NCBI GenBank assembly: GCA_030745755.1
Contig: JASLOA010000037.1
Location: forward strand, 1 to 64,000
Reading direction: 5' to 3'
Origin: Kiritimatiellia bacterium
Lineage (GTDB): Bacteria; Verrucomicrobiota; Kiritimatiellia; UBA8416; JABMPJ01
DNA length: 64,000 nucleotides
The number at the start of each line of letters is the position of its first letter. Within the stretch, counting starts at the first letter, position 1. This document shows positions 26,140 through 35,199 of the stretch, in pieces. The notes below the pieces were generated by a model. It was not told where the DNA came from. It ran no database searches and saw only the letters and a program-made list of their open reading frames with translations. The position numbers and the translations under genes are program-made.

Positions 26140-27144
26140 ATGCATATCGTTCACACGCTGATCGAAGCCAATGTGTGGGTTGCGTGGCTGGTTCTCCTGG
26201 GCAGCTTCGCCATACTGGCGAAGTGCGCCGACATCTTTGTCGAGAGCGCCGTATCCCTTGCCTACAAGTTCAAGTTGCCCAAGCTCGTGGTCGGTATTGT
26301 GCTGGTCGCTTTTGCCACGACCGCCCCGGAGTTGGCCGTTTCGATGATCTCGGCCCTCCGTGGAAACGCACAGATTGCACTCGGCAACGCCGTGGGATCC
26401 GTTCTGTGTAATACGGGACTTGGCTTGTCGCTTTGTGCTCTGTTTGTCGCGACTTCGGTCACGCTGGCGCCACGAGTCATCAAACAAACGGGATCCGTGG
26501 TACTTGGCGTTGGGGTGCTGGCCTTTCTGTTTACAGCCCTGGATGCCTCGCTGCAGCGATGGGAGGGGGCCATCCTCGTCCTTGCTTTCTGCATCTACAT
26601 GATGGTTCTCTTTTATGAGCACAAGGGCGGCAAAATGCATGATGAGGACGAGTGGGAGAATATCGAGGCCCACACCGACTTCTCGATCTCCAGGCTGACC
26701 GGCCTCTTTGTACTGGGGCTAGCCGGAATTCTTTTCACCAGCAACCTGATCGTCACTTCTGCAACGACCATCGCCCACGCGTTGCATATCCCTCAAGGGA
26801 TCATCGCCCTTACTCTCGTGGCATTCGGCACGTCTGTTCCCGAAGTGGCCACCTGCGTGGCGGCGGCGCGCAAACACCACGCAGCGCTGGCCGTTGGCAA
26901 CATCATGGGTGCCAACATTATGAATATCTGCTGGGTTGCGGGCGCATCATCGCTGATCAACGACCTGACCCTGACGCACAAGGAAATCTTCTTTATGTTT
27001 CCCGCCATGTTGGTCGTGATCATCACGGCCCAGGTTCTGCTGTGGCGGCGGTGGCGGCTGGTACGCTGGCATGGCGCGCTTCTGCTGGGGCTGTACATCG
27101 TGTACCTGCTGGCCTCGTTCCTGGTCTTTCGCCCCGGAACATGA
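26140..27144 (+). CDS. Na+/Ca2+ exchanger (CaxA/YrbG family)
   Basis: A 334-residue membrane antiporter with about ten helices and the two alpha-repeats that form the ion site: FATTAPELAVSMISALRGNA with GNAVGSVLCN, and FGTSVPEVATCVAAARKHHA with GNIMGANIMN. The acidic residues in both repeats (APEL, VPEV) are conserved. It probably expels Ca2+ in exchange for Na+ or H+. Confidence 0.92.
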   Translation: MHIVHTLIEANVWVAWLVLLGSFAILAKCADIFVESAVSLAYKFKLPKLVVGIVLVAFATTAPELAVSMISALRGNAQIALGNAVGSVLCNTGLGLSLCALFVATSVTLAPRVIKQTGSVVLGVGVLAFLFTALDASLQRWEGAILVLAFCIYMMVLFYEHKGGKMHDEDEWENIEAHTDFSISRLTGLFVLGLAGILFTSNLIVTSATTIAHALHIPQGIIALTLVAFGTSVPEVATCVAAARKHHAALAVGNIMGANIMNICWVAGASSLINDLTLTHKEIFFMFPAMLVVIITAQVLLWRRWRLVRWHGALLLGLYIVYLLASFLVFRPGT

Positions 27145-27154
27145 TCGTTTCAGC

Positions 27155-27175
27155 GGCCCGCCCGGAGGTCGGGCC
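27155..27175. terminator. hairpin between convergent genes
   Basis: GGCCCG, a nine-base loop, then CGGGCC: a GC-rich stem between the exchanger and the convergent glycosyltransferase-like gene. There is no T-run, so it may be a Rho-assisted end or an intergenic repeat rather than an intrinsic terminator. Confidence 0.3.
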
Positions 27176-27240
27176 CTACCTCATCCAGAATGCAGTGTGG
27201 CCATAGGTCAGGCAGGGTCCGCTCTATGAGCGGGGCGCGA

Positions 27241-28254
27241 TTACACGAACGGCGCCCGCATCAGCGAGGGCGGTGCATCCCCCTCCCCCCATGCATCGAG
27301 CACGAGGCGGCGAATGGCCTGCAGCTCGTTGCCGCCGTCAGGGCGAAACGTGTCCAGCAGTAGGCGCGGCATGTGATTGTCGAGCCACTGGCGCACGAAC
27401 TCTACCGGGATATTCAGCCGCTTGCAGGGCCAGATGATGGCGTCGGCCATGAACTGCTCACGCCCCATCAGACCAAAGGCCGAGACGGGCTGCTCGTTGA
27501 ATGTGGACCGATTGATGACACCGAAGTAAGCGCCGGCCTCAAGCGCTTCGACCGTCATGACCGCCTCCACCGCGTGGCGGTAATAGCAGATAGTCGAGGT
27601 GCCTGCCATAGCGGGCTCGGAGCAGAATACGGCTTCGGCAACCGGACGAGAGAAGAGTTTGTAGCCGGAATGGAAATCGGGGTGCTCACTGAATGTGAAA
27701 GCATGCTCCATCCTGAGCGGCTTGCCGGTCACCGCGGCATGATAGGTCAGAGCATCAAGAAGAATGCGGTCGGCTAGTTCCTCCAGTTCCCCGCGCAACA
27801 AGCCAAGAGGCCGATGCATCGAAGAGCGCTGTCCCAGTACGGTAATCCGATCGGTCCGTGCCTGTTCTCGAATACACTCCGCCGCGCGAATCATGTTCAA
27901 TAGTTCGTTGGCGAAGTTGTCCCCATCCTGATCAACACAGATGAAATACTCGAGCGTCGGGTCTTCGAGCAGATGATCCACGCCGATCCGTGCACCTTGC
28001 AGCTTGCCGAGCGGCCTTTCCGCCGTGATCTGACGCACACCGAATCGTTCTGCAAGGTCGGTCGCAACATCCGCCCCACATGCGGCTCCGTCGACACTGA
28101 GGCAGATACGCTGCGGATCGCTTACCTGTTCGCAAAGCAGCACCAGGTTGTCGGTCAAGGCCCGCTTCGCGTCATTCGCGTTCATGCCATCGGGGATATG
28201 AACCGTAACCACCAAGCCGGTGCGATTCCTAAGCAAGTCGATCATCCGTTCCAT
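27241..28254 (-). CDS. possible GT-A-type glycosyltransferase
   Basis: A 337-residue protein without membrane segments. The N-terminal half looks like a nucleotide-sugar binding fold: VVTVHIPDGM, a substrate-like loop PLGKLQGARIGVDHLLED, and an acidic cluster YFICVDQDGDNFAN that resembles the DxD metal site of GT-A enzymes. No close family was recognised, so catalytic activity is inferred only from these features and the glycan-synthesis neighbourhood. The ATG at 28254 has AGGAG seven bases upstream; the frame is open further upstream but has no sensible N-terminus. Confidence 0.5.
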   Translation of the reverse strand: MERMIDLLRNRTGLVVTVHIPDGMNANDAKRALTDNLVLLCEQVSDPQRICLSVDGAACGADVATDLAERFGVRQITAERPLGKLQGARIGVDHLLEDPTLEYFICVDQDGDNFANELLNMIRAAECIREQARTDRITVLGQRSSMHRPLGLLRGELEELADRILLDALTYHAAVTGKPLRMEHAFTFSEHPDFHSGYKLFSRPVAEAVFCSEPAMAGTSTICYYRHAVEAVMTVEALEAGAYFGVINRSTFNEQPVSAFGLMGREQFMADAIIWPCKRLNIPVEFVRQWLDNHMPRLLLDTFRPDGGNELQAIRRLVLDAWGEGDAPPSLMRAPFV

Positions 28255-28330
28255 GTCGCATCTCCTCGTCGCAGATGGGCCACCACCCCGCCTATACGTC
28301 GAACAACAAACCCATGACGACAGATGTGGC

Positions 28331-28520
28331 CACCACCGGGCTTGACCCGGTGGAGCCAGTGACTGGCAGGACAACTGTCTCGCCAAGGGCCTCTTGCGCC
28401 CGGACTGCGCGAGGCCGGAGCTCTCGCTCTCTACTCGCGCCTACCGGGCACGGACCCTCTGTTTGACTCGATACGCGAGAACACCAGGTCAGCCGCTCCA
28501 CCGGCTCAAGGCCGGTGGTG
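28331..28520. repeat. 190-bp element with 26-bp terminal inverted repeats
   Basis: The left end (28331-28356, starting CACCACCGGGCTTGACCCGG) and right end (28495-28520) are inverted copies with two mismatches. Each end is itself a hairpin: CCACCGGG-CTTGA-CCCGGTGG on the left and CCACCGGC-TCAAG-GCCGGTGG on the right. There is no coding capacity. It lies between the glycosyltransferase-like gene and the epimerase gene, like a small non-autonomous element. Confidence 0.6.
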
Positions 28521-28526
28521 ACGCAC

Positions 28527-29483
28527 TCACCGCTGAGCCCGAATGTCCCTGTACCACTCAACGAAGCGCTCGATACCGTCCGGCACCTCTGTGGTGGGGT
28601 GATAATCCAAAAGCTCCTTTGCCTTGCTGACATCGGCACAGGTGATCGTCACATCACCCGGCTGCATCGGCTGACGATCCAGGATGGCCTTCTTGCCAAC
28701 GGCTGACTCGATCAGCTCCACCAGCTTGCTGAGACTTGTCGTGCGAGATTCGCCCAGGTTGAGGATCTCGTAGCCCAGATCCCTATCCACCGCAGCTTCG
28801 ACGCCGTCGATGATGTCCGTATAATAGGTATAGTCACGTTCGGTCGTCCCGTCCCCATAGAACGGCACTGGTTCCCCGCTATCGATCAGCCGCGTGAACT
28901 TGTGGATGGCCATGTCCGGGCGTTGGCGCGGGCCATAGACCGTGAAGAAACGCAACGCCGTGAAAGAGATGCCGTAGAGATGGTAATAGTTGTATCCGTA
29001 GAGCTCGCCGGCCGCTTTCGTCGCGGCATAGGGGCTGACAGGGCGGTTGACGGCAGCGTCTTCACTGAAGGGAATCTCTTTAACGTTCCCGTAGACGCTG
29101 GAAGATGAGGCGAAGACAAAACGCGTGATGTTGTGCTTGCGTGCCGCTTCGAGAAGGTTCAGCGTTCCCCGGCAGTTGACCTGCTCGTAGAGGATGGGAT
29201 CAACCAGGCTGGGACGCACACCGGCACGCGCGGCGAGATGGACAATGACATCAAAGCTGTGGTTATCGAAGAGCGCGGCAACGAGGGATGCATCCAGAAT
29301 ATCGCCCCTCACCACCGACAACCCGTCGGGAGCACCCAACTCCGTCAGGTTCCGTTCCTTGATAGCGGGATCGTAGTACTCATTGAAGTTGTCGAGCACA
29401 ACCACTTCATCCCCCCGCCCCAGCAATCGCTGCGACAGGTGGCTTCCAATGAACCCCGCTCCGCCTGTGACTAGTATACGCAT
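28527..29483 (-). CDS. NAD-dependent sugar-nucleotide epimerase (UDP-glucuronate 4-epimerase-like)
   Basis: A 318-residue extended short-chain dehydrogenase. The NAD site is ILVTGGAGFIGSHLSQ at the N-terminus; the catalytic Ser is in FVFASSSSVYG near residue 120 and YxxxK is in SPYAATKAAGEL near 145. The segment DNFNEYYDPAIKERNL is typical of UDP-glucuronate 4-epimerases, which make UDP-galacturonate for surface glycans. A GGGGAG site precedes the ATG. It is divergent from the RmlA-like gene. Confidence 0.87.
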   Translation of the reverse strand: MRILVTGGAGFIGSHLSQRLLGRGDEVVVLDNFNEYYDPAIKERNLTELGAPDGLSVVRGDILDASLVAALFDNHSFDVIVHLAARAGVRPSLVDPILYEQVNCRGTLNLLEAARKHNITRFVFASSSSVYGNVKEIPFSEDAAVNRPVSPYAATKAAGELYGYNYYHLYGISFTALRFFTVYGPRQRPDMAIHKFTRLIDSGEPVPFYGDGTTERDYTYYTDIIDGVEAAVDRDLGYEILNLGESRTTSLSKLVELIESAVGKKAILDRQPMQPGDVTITCADVSKAKELLDYHPTTEVPDGIERFVEWYRDIRAQR

Positions 29484-29550
29484 AGTAACTCCCCTGCCCT
29501 CATCATCCGGTCCTGCCTCGCGCTCCGCGTGGACCGTGGCAACAAGACGG

Positions 29551-29579
29551 ACCGTATCTATTAGCCTGTGCCCTGTCAA
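29551..29579 (-). promoter_or_regulatory. possible promoter for the epimerase gene
   Basis: A perfect TTGACA (complement of 29574-29579), a 17-bp spacer and TACGGT, which matches only three of the six -10 bases. The predicted start is about 60 bases before the epimerase ATG. Confidence 0.3.
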
Positions 29580-29665
29580 TGCGGTGCTTCAACGCACCCA
29601 CATTACGCTTGGCCCAACACGTACTCTGCGCTAGTTTTACCCCTCCAAGCGCATGAGAGGCTGAT

Positions 29666-30583
29666 ATGAGCGATCAGACCGAAAAACCGAGATGGAAAGG
29701 CATCGTCCTCGCGGGCGGCACAGGCACCCGCCTGCATCCCGTCACGCTCGGCGTCAGCAAGCAGCATCTCCCGGTTTATGACAAACCGATGATCTATTAT
29801 CCCATCTCAACTCTCATGTTGGGTGGCATTCGGGATATCCTGATCATCTCCACGCCCCACGATCTGCCGCGTTTCCGAGAGTTGCTGGGCGATGGTTCAC
29901 AGATCGGCGTACGTTTCGAATATGCCGTGCAGGACGCCCCGCGTGGCATTCCTGAAGCGTTCATTATCGGTGCGGATTTCATCGATGGCGCCCCCTGCTG
30001 CCTGATTCTTGGCGACAACCTGTTCTATGGCGACATGGGCTTTTTCCGACGCGCCCTGACCTACACGACCGGCGCCACGATCTTTGGCTATCCCGTGCAT
30101 GATCCGGAGCGCTACGGTGTCGTCGCATTTGATGACAAGGGTAAGGTTCTGAGCATTGAGGAGAAGCCTGAAGTCCCCAAGAGCCGCTACGCCGTACCGG
30201 GGCTCTATTGTTACGACGCCAATGTGGTTGAGATCGCGCGCGGACTCAAACCATCCGACCGCGGCGAAACGGAGATTATGGGAATCAACCAGTGGTACCT
30301 TGATCGAGGCAAACTTCATGTGGGTCTTCTGGGGCGCGGCATGGCGTGGCTCGATACCGGTACACCCCAGAGCTTGCTGGAAGCCTGTAATTTTGTCGCC
30401 AGTATTGAGAATAGACAGGGGCTCAAGATTGGATGTCTTGAAGAAGTCGCCTTCCGGATGAAGTTGATCGATGCCGACCAGCTCAAGATCCTGGCTGCTG
30501 CGTTCAACGGAAACAGCTATGGCAGCTATATTGAGCAGTTGGCGGAAGAGATCATCAATCCCCCTCACAATCTTTGCGGATAG
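29666..30583 (+). CDS. rfbA: glucose-1-phosphate nucleotidylyltransferase (RmlA/RfbA-like)
   Basis: Activates a sugar-1-phosphate with a nucleoside triphosphate, most likely making dTDP-glucose. The 305-residue protein has the signature GIVLAGGTGTRLHPVTLGVS near the N-terminus, PVYDKPMIYYPISTLMLGGI, the metal site GDNLFYG near residue 113, and EKPEVPKS near 170. No rmlB, rmlC or rmlD is in the window, so its product may feed another pathway here. It is the first gene of the rightward glycan cluster. Confidence 0.9.
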   Translation: MSDQTEKPRWKGIVLAGGTGTRLHPVTLGVSKQHLPVYDKPMIYYPISTLMLGGIRDILIISTPHDLPRFRELLGDGSQIGVRFEYAVQDAPRGIPEAFIIGADFIDGAPCCLILGDNLFYGDMGFFRRALTYTTGATIFGYPVHDPERYGVVAFDDKGKVLSIEEKPEVPKSRYAVPGLYCYDANVVEIARGLKPSDRGETEIMGINQWYLDRGKLHVGLLGRGMAWLDTGTPQSLLEACNFVASIENRQGLKIGCLEEVAFRMKLIDADQLKILAAAFNGNSYGSYIEQLAEEIINPPHNLCG

Positions 30584-30634
30584 AAAGTCAGGACCTCTAC
30601 AGGTCGCAAACATCACGAGAAGCTAGGGAGAAGT

Positions 30635-31600
30635 ATGAAGACAGCATTGGTATGCGGTGCCGGTGGATTTATCGGCGGACACTTGGTCAAGAAGTTGAAG
30701 GATGAAGGCTACTGGGTGCGCGGAGCCGACATCAAGGAGCATGAGTTCTGGACCCCGCCCTGGGATGACTTTCAGCTCGTGGATCTGCGTGAGCCCGCGA
30801 ACTGCGAAAAGGTCGTATTAAAGGATGGCGAGCCGATCGACGAAGTCTACCAGCTTGCCGCTGACATGGGCGGCATGGGCTTCATTCATTCAGCCGAGTG
30901 CGAGATCATGCGCAACAGCGTGCTCTGCAACGTGCACATGACCCACGCGGCCGCAACCGCCGGCTGCAAACGCTATTTCTTCTCCTCGTCCGCTTGCGTC
31001 TACCGCGACATGACCAAAGACGAGCCCGAACTGACCGAGGAAGACGCCTATCCCGCCATGCCGCATAACGAGTATGGCTGGGAGAAGCTCTATGCCGAAC
31101 GCATGGCCATGACCTACGCACGCAACCAGGGCATCATCGCCCGCATCGCGCGCTTCCAGAACTGCTATGGCCCGTGTGGAACTTGGACCGGTGGCCGTGA
31201 GAAGGCGCCTGCCGCGATGTGCCGCAAGATTGCAGGTATTGAAGATGGCGGAACCATCGAGGTCTGGGGCGATGGCACGGCCATGCGCGCCTACACACTG
31301 GTGGACGACCTGGTGGATGGCATCTTCCGCCTCATGCAGTCCGACTGCGAGGTGCCGGTCAACATCGGCCGCAAAGAATACGTTTCAGTCGATGAACTGG
31401 TTCAAGTTGTCGCCGAGGCAGCCGGCAAACAGGTGAACATCAAACACATTGATGGCCCCGTCGGTGTCCTGGCGCGCAACTTCACGAACGACAAGATCAA
31501 GGCCTTGGGCTGGGAATCAAAGTTCTCGCTCAAAGAAGGCATTGCCCGCACCTACCCCTGGGTAGCCGAGCAACTCGCCAAGCAACAGGCGGGCGGCTAG
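30635..31600 (+). CDS. NAD-dependent epimerase resembling GDP-mannose 3,5-epimerase
   Basis: A 321-residue extended short-chain dehydrogenase starting with the NAD site ALVCGAGGFIGGHLVKK. Features of GDP-mannose 3,5-epimerase are visible: QLAADMGGMGFIHSAEC, FFSSSACVYRD, YGWEKLYAERM (YxxxK), and NCYGPCGTWTGGREKAPAAM. The usual VYP after the serine stretch is VYR. It would convert GDP-mannose to the GDP-galactose or gulose series. It follows the RmlA-like gene with a GGGAG site. Confidence 0.83.
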   Translation: MKTALVCGAGGFIGGHLVKKLKDEGYWVRGADIKEHEFWTPPWDDFQLVDLREPANCEKVVLKDGEPIDEVYQLAADMGGMGFIHSAECEIMRNSVLCNVHMTHAAATAGCKRYFFSSSACVYRDMTKDEPELTEEDAYPAMPHNEYGWEKLYAERMAMTYARNQGIIARIARFQNCYGPCGTWTGGREKAPAAMCRKIAGIEDGGTIEVWGDGTAMRAYTLVDDLVDGIFRLMQSDCEVPVNIGRKEYVSVDELVQVVAEAAGKQVNIKHIDGPVGVLARNFTNDKIKALGWESKFSLKEGIARTYPWVAEQLAKQQAGG

Positions 31601-31738
31601 ACAATCCCACTCTCCCTATGCTAACTTCTCGTGATCGACGAGGTGGATAGTCGAACTGTGCCTTGCATAATCCGCGGGCACGGAGTGTGCACATAGAAGT
31701 TAGTCCGGGATTCCCGTCATAGCGCTCCGCGACAGGAT

Positions 31739-33226
31739 ATGGAACAGATCAAGTCAATAATAGGACGAGTGGCCTTCAGCCTGCTGGCCACAGTGGTCCT
31801 GGTTGCTCCCTGGCTCTTCGGAGCATGGGAAGTGTGGTGGTTCTGGTCATTCACAGCGATTCTGTTCGTTTCGAGTGCGCTCTTCGGAGCACAGCTCCTT
31901 CTTGAATCAGTCCACCACGAGGTACATACCGTATCCGGCACAGGATCCTCGCAGCGTCGGCGTCGACGAAAGACTGGAAGCACCGATTCCCAGCGACGTT
32001 GGCTCACTGTCACGCTCGTGGCTTGCCTCGCCTTCCTGGGCTATGCCGCTCTCCGCCTGATACAAACGCCCGTCTTTGCTGATGCACAGCGCAGTTTCCT
32101 TCTTTTTCTTACCCCCTTCCTGGTGGGAGTTCAGGTAGTGTTCGGACTGACCCGAGAACAGCGACGCTTGCTGTTTAAGCTCATACTGCTTAACTTTTTG
32201 TTGCTCGGCCTTTATGGACTAATCAACCATGCCGTATGCAGCAGCCACTTCGTCCTCTGGCGACCCGGCTATCCTCAGTACATAAGGGACAGCCGCGCTA
32301 CAGGAACCTATTTTTGCCCCGATCACTTCGCCGGAATCATGGAAATCGCGCTCTGCCTCGCCATAGGCGTCCTGTGCTCTCGACGTAAGGGATGGTCGTT
32401 TCATATCGGTGCCTTTGTCCTCTCTGTAATCGCACTGGCAGGCGTACTCCTCAGCAAATCGCGCGGGGCGGGACTCACAACGCTAGTGATCCTCGGTGCC
32501 ACATGGATATGGGGCCTCAGGGCTTTTCCATCCCGCACCCGATGGATACTGCGGGCCGCACTGCCCATTACAGGTGTTGCTCTCATTGCTGTCGCTACCA
32601 TCGTGAACGAGGGCTACTTCAAGCGGTTCGGTGCTTGGTTTGGCTGGGATCGCGCCAAGGAGCAGGCCTTCCCGGTGGCCATGGATACCGTTTGGAAGTC
32701 GACCCAAAGATCATCTCGCTGGATCATGCTCTCAGGCGCCATGCGTGCCTGGGGTGACTCACCTCTACTAGGCATCGGCCCGGGCATGCACCAGACCGTT
32801 TGGCCTCATGTCGCTGCAAGTGGCGACGGCGACATCGAACAAGGTGTCTGGCCTACCCGTCTGAACAACGCTAACTATTCCTACGAGGTCCACAACGACT
32901 GGGCGCAGTTGCTCGAGGAGTATGGGCTAATTGGGCTGGCACTGTTCCTTGTGGCGGCGATCGGCCTTTCGGTCTCGTTCCTACAGGGCCTACGACGAGT
33001 AGCTTATACAACATCAGACGACTCGACTTTCCGAAACGGCGGAAGGACGTGCGCGATGACGCTCGGAGCATGGATTGCCATGCTGGCGCTGACATTTCAC
33101 TCGCTGGGAGATTTTAACCTTCAAATGTCCGCCACGACATGGCTACTCGCAGCGACACTGGGGCTCGGACTCGTCGAAGGTATATCGGGGCCATCGGCGT
33201 CAACGACTACGGCACGCCAAACATAG
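31739..33226 (+). CDS. O-antigen ligase/polymerase family membrane protein (Wzy_C type)
   Basis: A 495-residue protein with about eleven to twelve membrane helices and a large extracytoplasmic loop. Family marks are SKSRGAGLTTLVILGA near residue 243, GIGPGMHQTVWPH near 345, and VHNDWAQLLEEYGLIGLALF near 385. It either polymerises repeat units or transfers polymer to an acceptor. A second protein of this superfamily lies at 40844, so the two may have different jobs. Confidence 0.85.
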   Translation: MEQIKSIIGRVAFSLLATVVLVAPWLFGAWEVWWFWSFTAILFVSSALFGAQLLLESVHHEVHTVSGTGSSQRRRRRKTGSTDSQRRWLTVTLVACLAFLGYAALRLIQTPVFADAQRSFLLFLTPFLVGVQVVFGLTREQRRLLFKLILLNFLLLGLYGLINHAVCSSHFVLWRPGYPQYIRDSRATGTYFCPDHFAGIMEIALCLAIGVLCSRRKGWSFHIGAFVLSVIALAGVLLSKSRGAGLTTLVILGATWIWGLRAFPSRTRWILRAALPITGVALIAVATIVNEGYFKRFGAWFGWDRAKEQAFPVAMDTVWKSTQRSSRWIMLSGAMRAWGDSPLLGIGPGMHQTVWPHVAASGDGDIEQGVWPTRLNNANYSYEVHNDWAQLLEEYGLIGLALFLVAAIGLSVSFLQGLRRVAYTTSDDSTFRNGGRTCAMTLGAWIAMLALTFHSLGDFNLQMSATTWLLAATLGLGLVEGISGPSASTTTARQT

Positions 33227-33232
33227 GGAACC

Positions 33233-33910
33233 GTGCAGGATCACAAACAACATGCCTATGTCGTCAGCGATCTGCATCTGGGCTCGTCCGAGACACAGTA
33301 CCAGGCATTTCTGGAGTTTCTGAAACGGCTACCGGCGGAAGCTGCTCTCATCCTCAATGGAGATATCGTTAACGACCCAACCAGGCATCAGGTCTGCGAG
33401 GCAGAGAAGGAAACCGTTCTTGAGCGACTTTGCAACGAATCCCTTCACAGGCGGGTCATCTGGATTGGCGGCAACAACGATGCCGACTACCGCCCGGACG
33501 CTTCCGGCGAGATCGAGTTCCGGGATCATATCATTCTCGGCAAGGACATCTACATCTGTCACGGACACCAGTTTCTTCAATTGTCCGGCTGTACAGCATG
33601 CCTCCAGAAGATCCTACGATGCGTCTACGGGCGTATCACCGGCAGGTCCGGGCGTACCCCACACACGGCGGCCTATCTGCAACGCATCCCCCCACTCTAC
33701 CGAATGGTGTGCCGTCTCTTGGCCCACAACGCCTCACGCTTCGCCCGCCAGCACGGTTGCAGGACTATTATCTGTGGCCACACCCATTACGCTGAAGAGC
33801 ACACTATCAACAGTATTCGCTACCTCAATGCCGGGGCGTGGACGGAGCCCCAGGCGCATTCAGTGCTCATAACAGACAAGACGATGACACTCGCAGAAGT
33901 GATCCCATGA
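33233..33910 (+). CDS. calcineurin-like metallophosphoesterase
   Basis: A 225-residue phosphoesterase with the full metal-binding set: SDLHLGS, LNGDIVND, GGNNDADY, CHGHQF and CGHTHYAEE. This order resembles UDP-2,3-diacylglucosamine pyrophosphatases (LpxH) and related enzymes. GTG is the likely start. It sits six bases after the O-antigen ligase stop, so it is in the glycan operon; it may hydrolyse a sugar-nucleotide or lipid-linked phosphate. Confidence 0.85.
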   Translation: MQDHKQHAYVVSDLHLGSSETQYQAFLEFLKRLPAEAALILNGDIVNDPTRHQVCEAEKETVLERLCNESLHRRVIWIGGNNDADYRPDASGEIEFRDHIILGKDIYICHGHQFLQLSGCTACLQKILRCVYGRITGRSGRTPHTAAYLQRIPPLYRMVCRLLAHNASRFARQHGCRTIICGHTHYAEEHTINSIRYLNAGAWTEPQAHSVLITDKTMTLAEVIP

Positions 33911-33967
33911 GATCAGCCGGAGCGACACCCCACTGCCGGATCAACGCGGCAGACCGACCAAAGACGC

Positions 33968-35170
33968 GTGACACCAAGTAAGCACAAGAGATGGCGAGTC
34001 GTGTTGCTGGGTGAGGGTTACAGCCCCAACCTGGGCGACCAGATGATTCGCGAAGCGCTGGCGTACATGTTTAGCCGAGCGCTTCCCGAGGTGGATCTTG
34101 TTCCTCTTGACTGGTCCGGCCGCCAGGCCAGCTCCACGGGTAACTCCATAGTTAGAACGCGAGAAGCGGGCTCCATGGCGATGATCCAAAGGAATACAAG
34201 AAAGCTGATTAACCCTCTGCGTCCCCTGCTAACCAGACGGGGACTGCTGCCATTGACATGGCCACGAATCGCCAGGGAGATACGGCATGCTGACTTCGTT
34301 CTGATTGGCGGCGGCGAACTGATCAGGACGAGTCCGGCGTTATTCCCTGATCGAATGTTCTCAGTGTGTCGTGAGGCCAGAAACTCCGGAAAGCCTTTCG
34401 GGTTCATCGCCTGCGGTGTCAACCCGAAAGTCAACGCCAGAGCTCAGGCTATTGCAGCACCGGTGCTACGGCAGGCGCGATTCATCACCGTGCGGGACCG
34501 CCCATCACGCAATCACCTCCGTCAGTGGGTGCCTGACATGAACGTAGATGACGTCGTAGTGGCCCCCGACCCAGCGGTTCTTATCGACAGGGTTCACCCG
34601 GTTTCGCAGCCACGTCATTCCAACTGTATCGGAGTCAATGTGGTTGCTTGTCATGGACTGCAGAGACACGACTGGTTCACACTTACGAGAGATCAGTTTC
34701 TCGACTGGTATGGAAGCGTGGTGGCGTCCGTCCACCGCACAACAGGACTTCGAGTCGGCCTGTTCACGAACGGCGACCCCAGCGACCAAGCTTTTGCAGA
34801 GTCACTTCTAGAATCGATCGACACCCCCGGGGTCTATCTCGCCCCCAGGCCCCACACGCCGGATACGCTGTCAGCACTGGCCGCAGGATTCACGGCAGTG
34901 GTCGCCAGCAGGTTCCATTGCATGCTGGCGGCATACGCTTTCGGGGTACCGTGTGTCGGGTTATGCTGGTCACCCAAGATAAGTGCATTCCTTGAAGATA
35001 GTGGCCACGCGGAACGGAGTTTTCGTATTGGAAGCGCCGAGCCACATGATATCGGCACCGCGATCCAATCCGCGCTCAGCAAACCGCACGAGACGTGCAC
35101 CACCTACCGTGACAGCGTGTTCAAACACGCCGAAATACTCCGCAAACACTTGGAGGAACCTCTACCGTAG
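33968..35170 (+). CDS. polysaccharide pyruvyl transferase family protein
   Basis: A 400-residue protein beginning VVLLGEGYSPNLGDQMIREA, the conserved N-terminal pattern of this family. FVLIGGGELIRTSPALF lies near residue 100 and a conserved late motif FTAVVASRFHCMLAAYAFGV near 310. It would add acidic pyruvate ketals to sugars of the repeat unit, with phosphoenolpyruvate as donor. The start is a GTG. Confidence 0.87.
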   Translation: MTPSKHKRWRVVLLGEGYSPNLGDQMIREALAYMFSRALPEVDLVPLDWSGRQASSTGNSIVRTREAGSMAMIQRNTRKLINPLRPLLTRRGLLPLTWPRIAREIRHADFVLIGGGELIRTSPALFPDRMFSVCREARNSGKPFGFIACGVNPKVNARAQAIAAPVLRQARFITVRDRPSRNHLRQWVPDMNVDDVVVAPDPAVLIDRVHPVSQPRHSNCIGVNVVACHGLQRHDWFTLTRDQFLDWYGSVVASVHRTTGLRVGLFTNGDPSDQAFAESLLESIDTPGVYLAPRPHTPDTLSALAAGFTAVVASRFHCMLAAYAFGVPCVGLCWSPKISAFLEDSGHAERSFRIGSAEPHDIGTAIQSALSKPHETCTTYRDSVFKHAEILRKHLEEPLP

Positions 35171-35199
35171 CCCGCTCGCCCAGCCCTACCTTACTTAGC

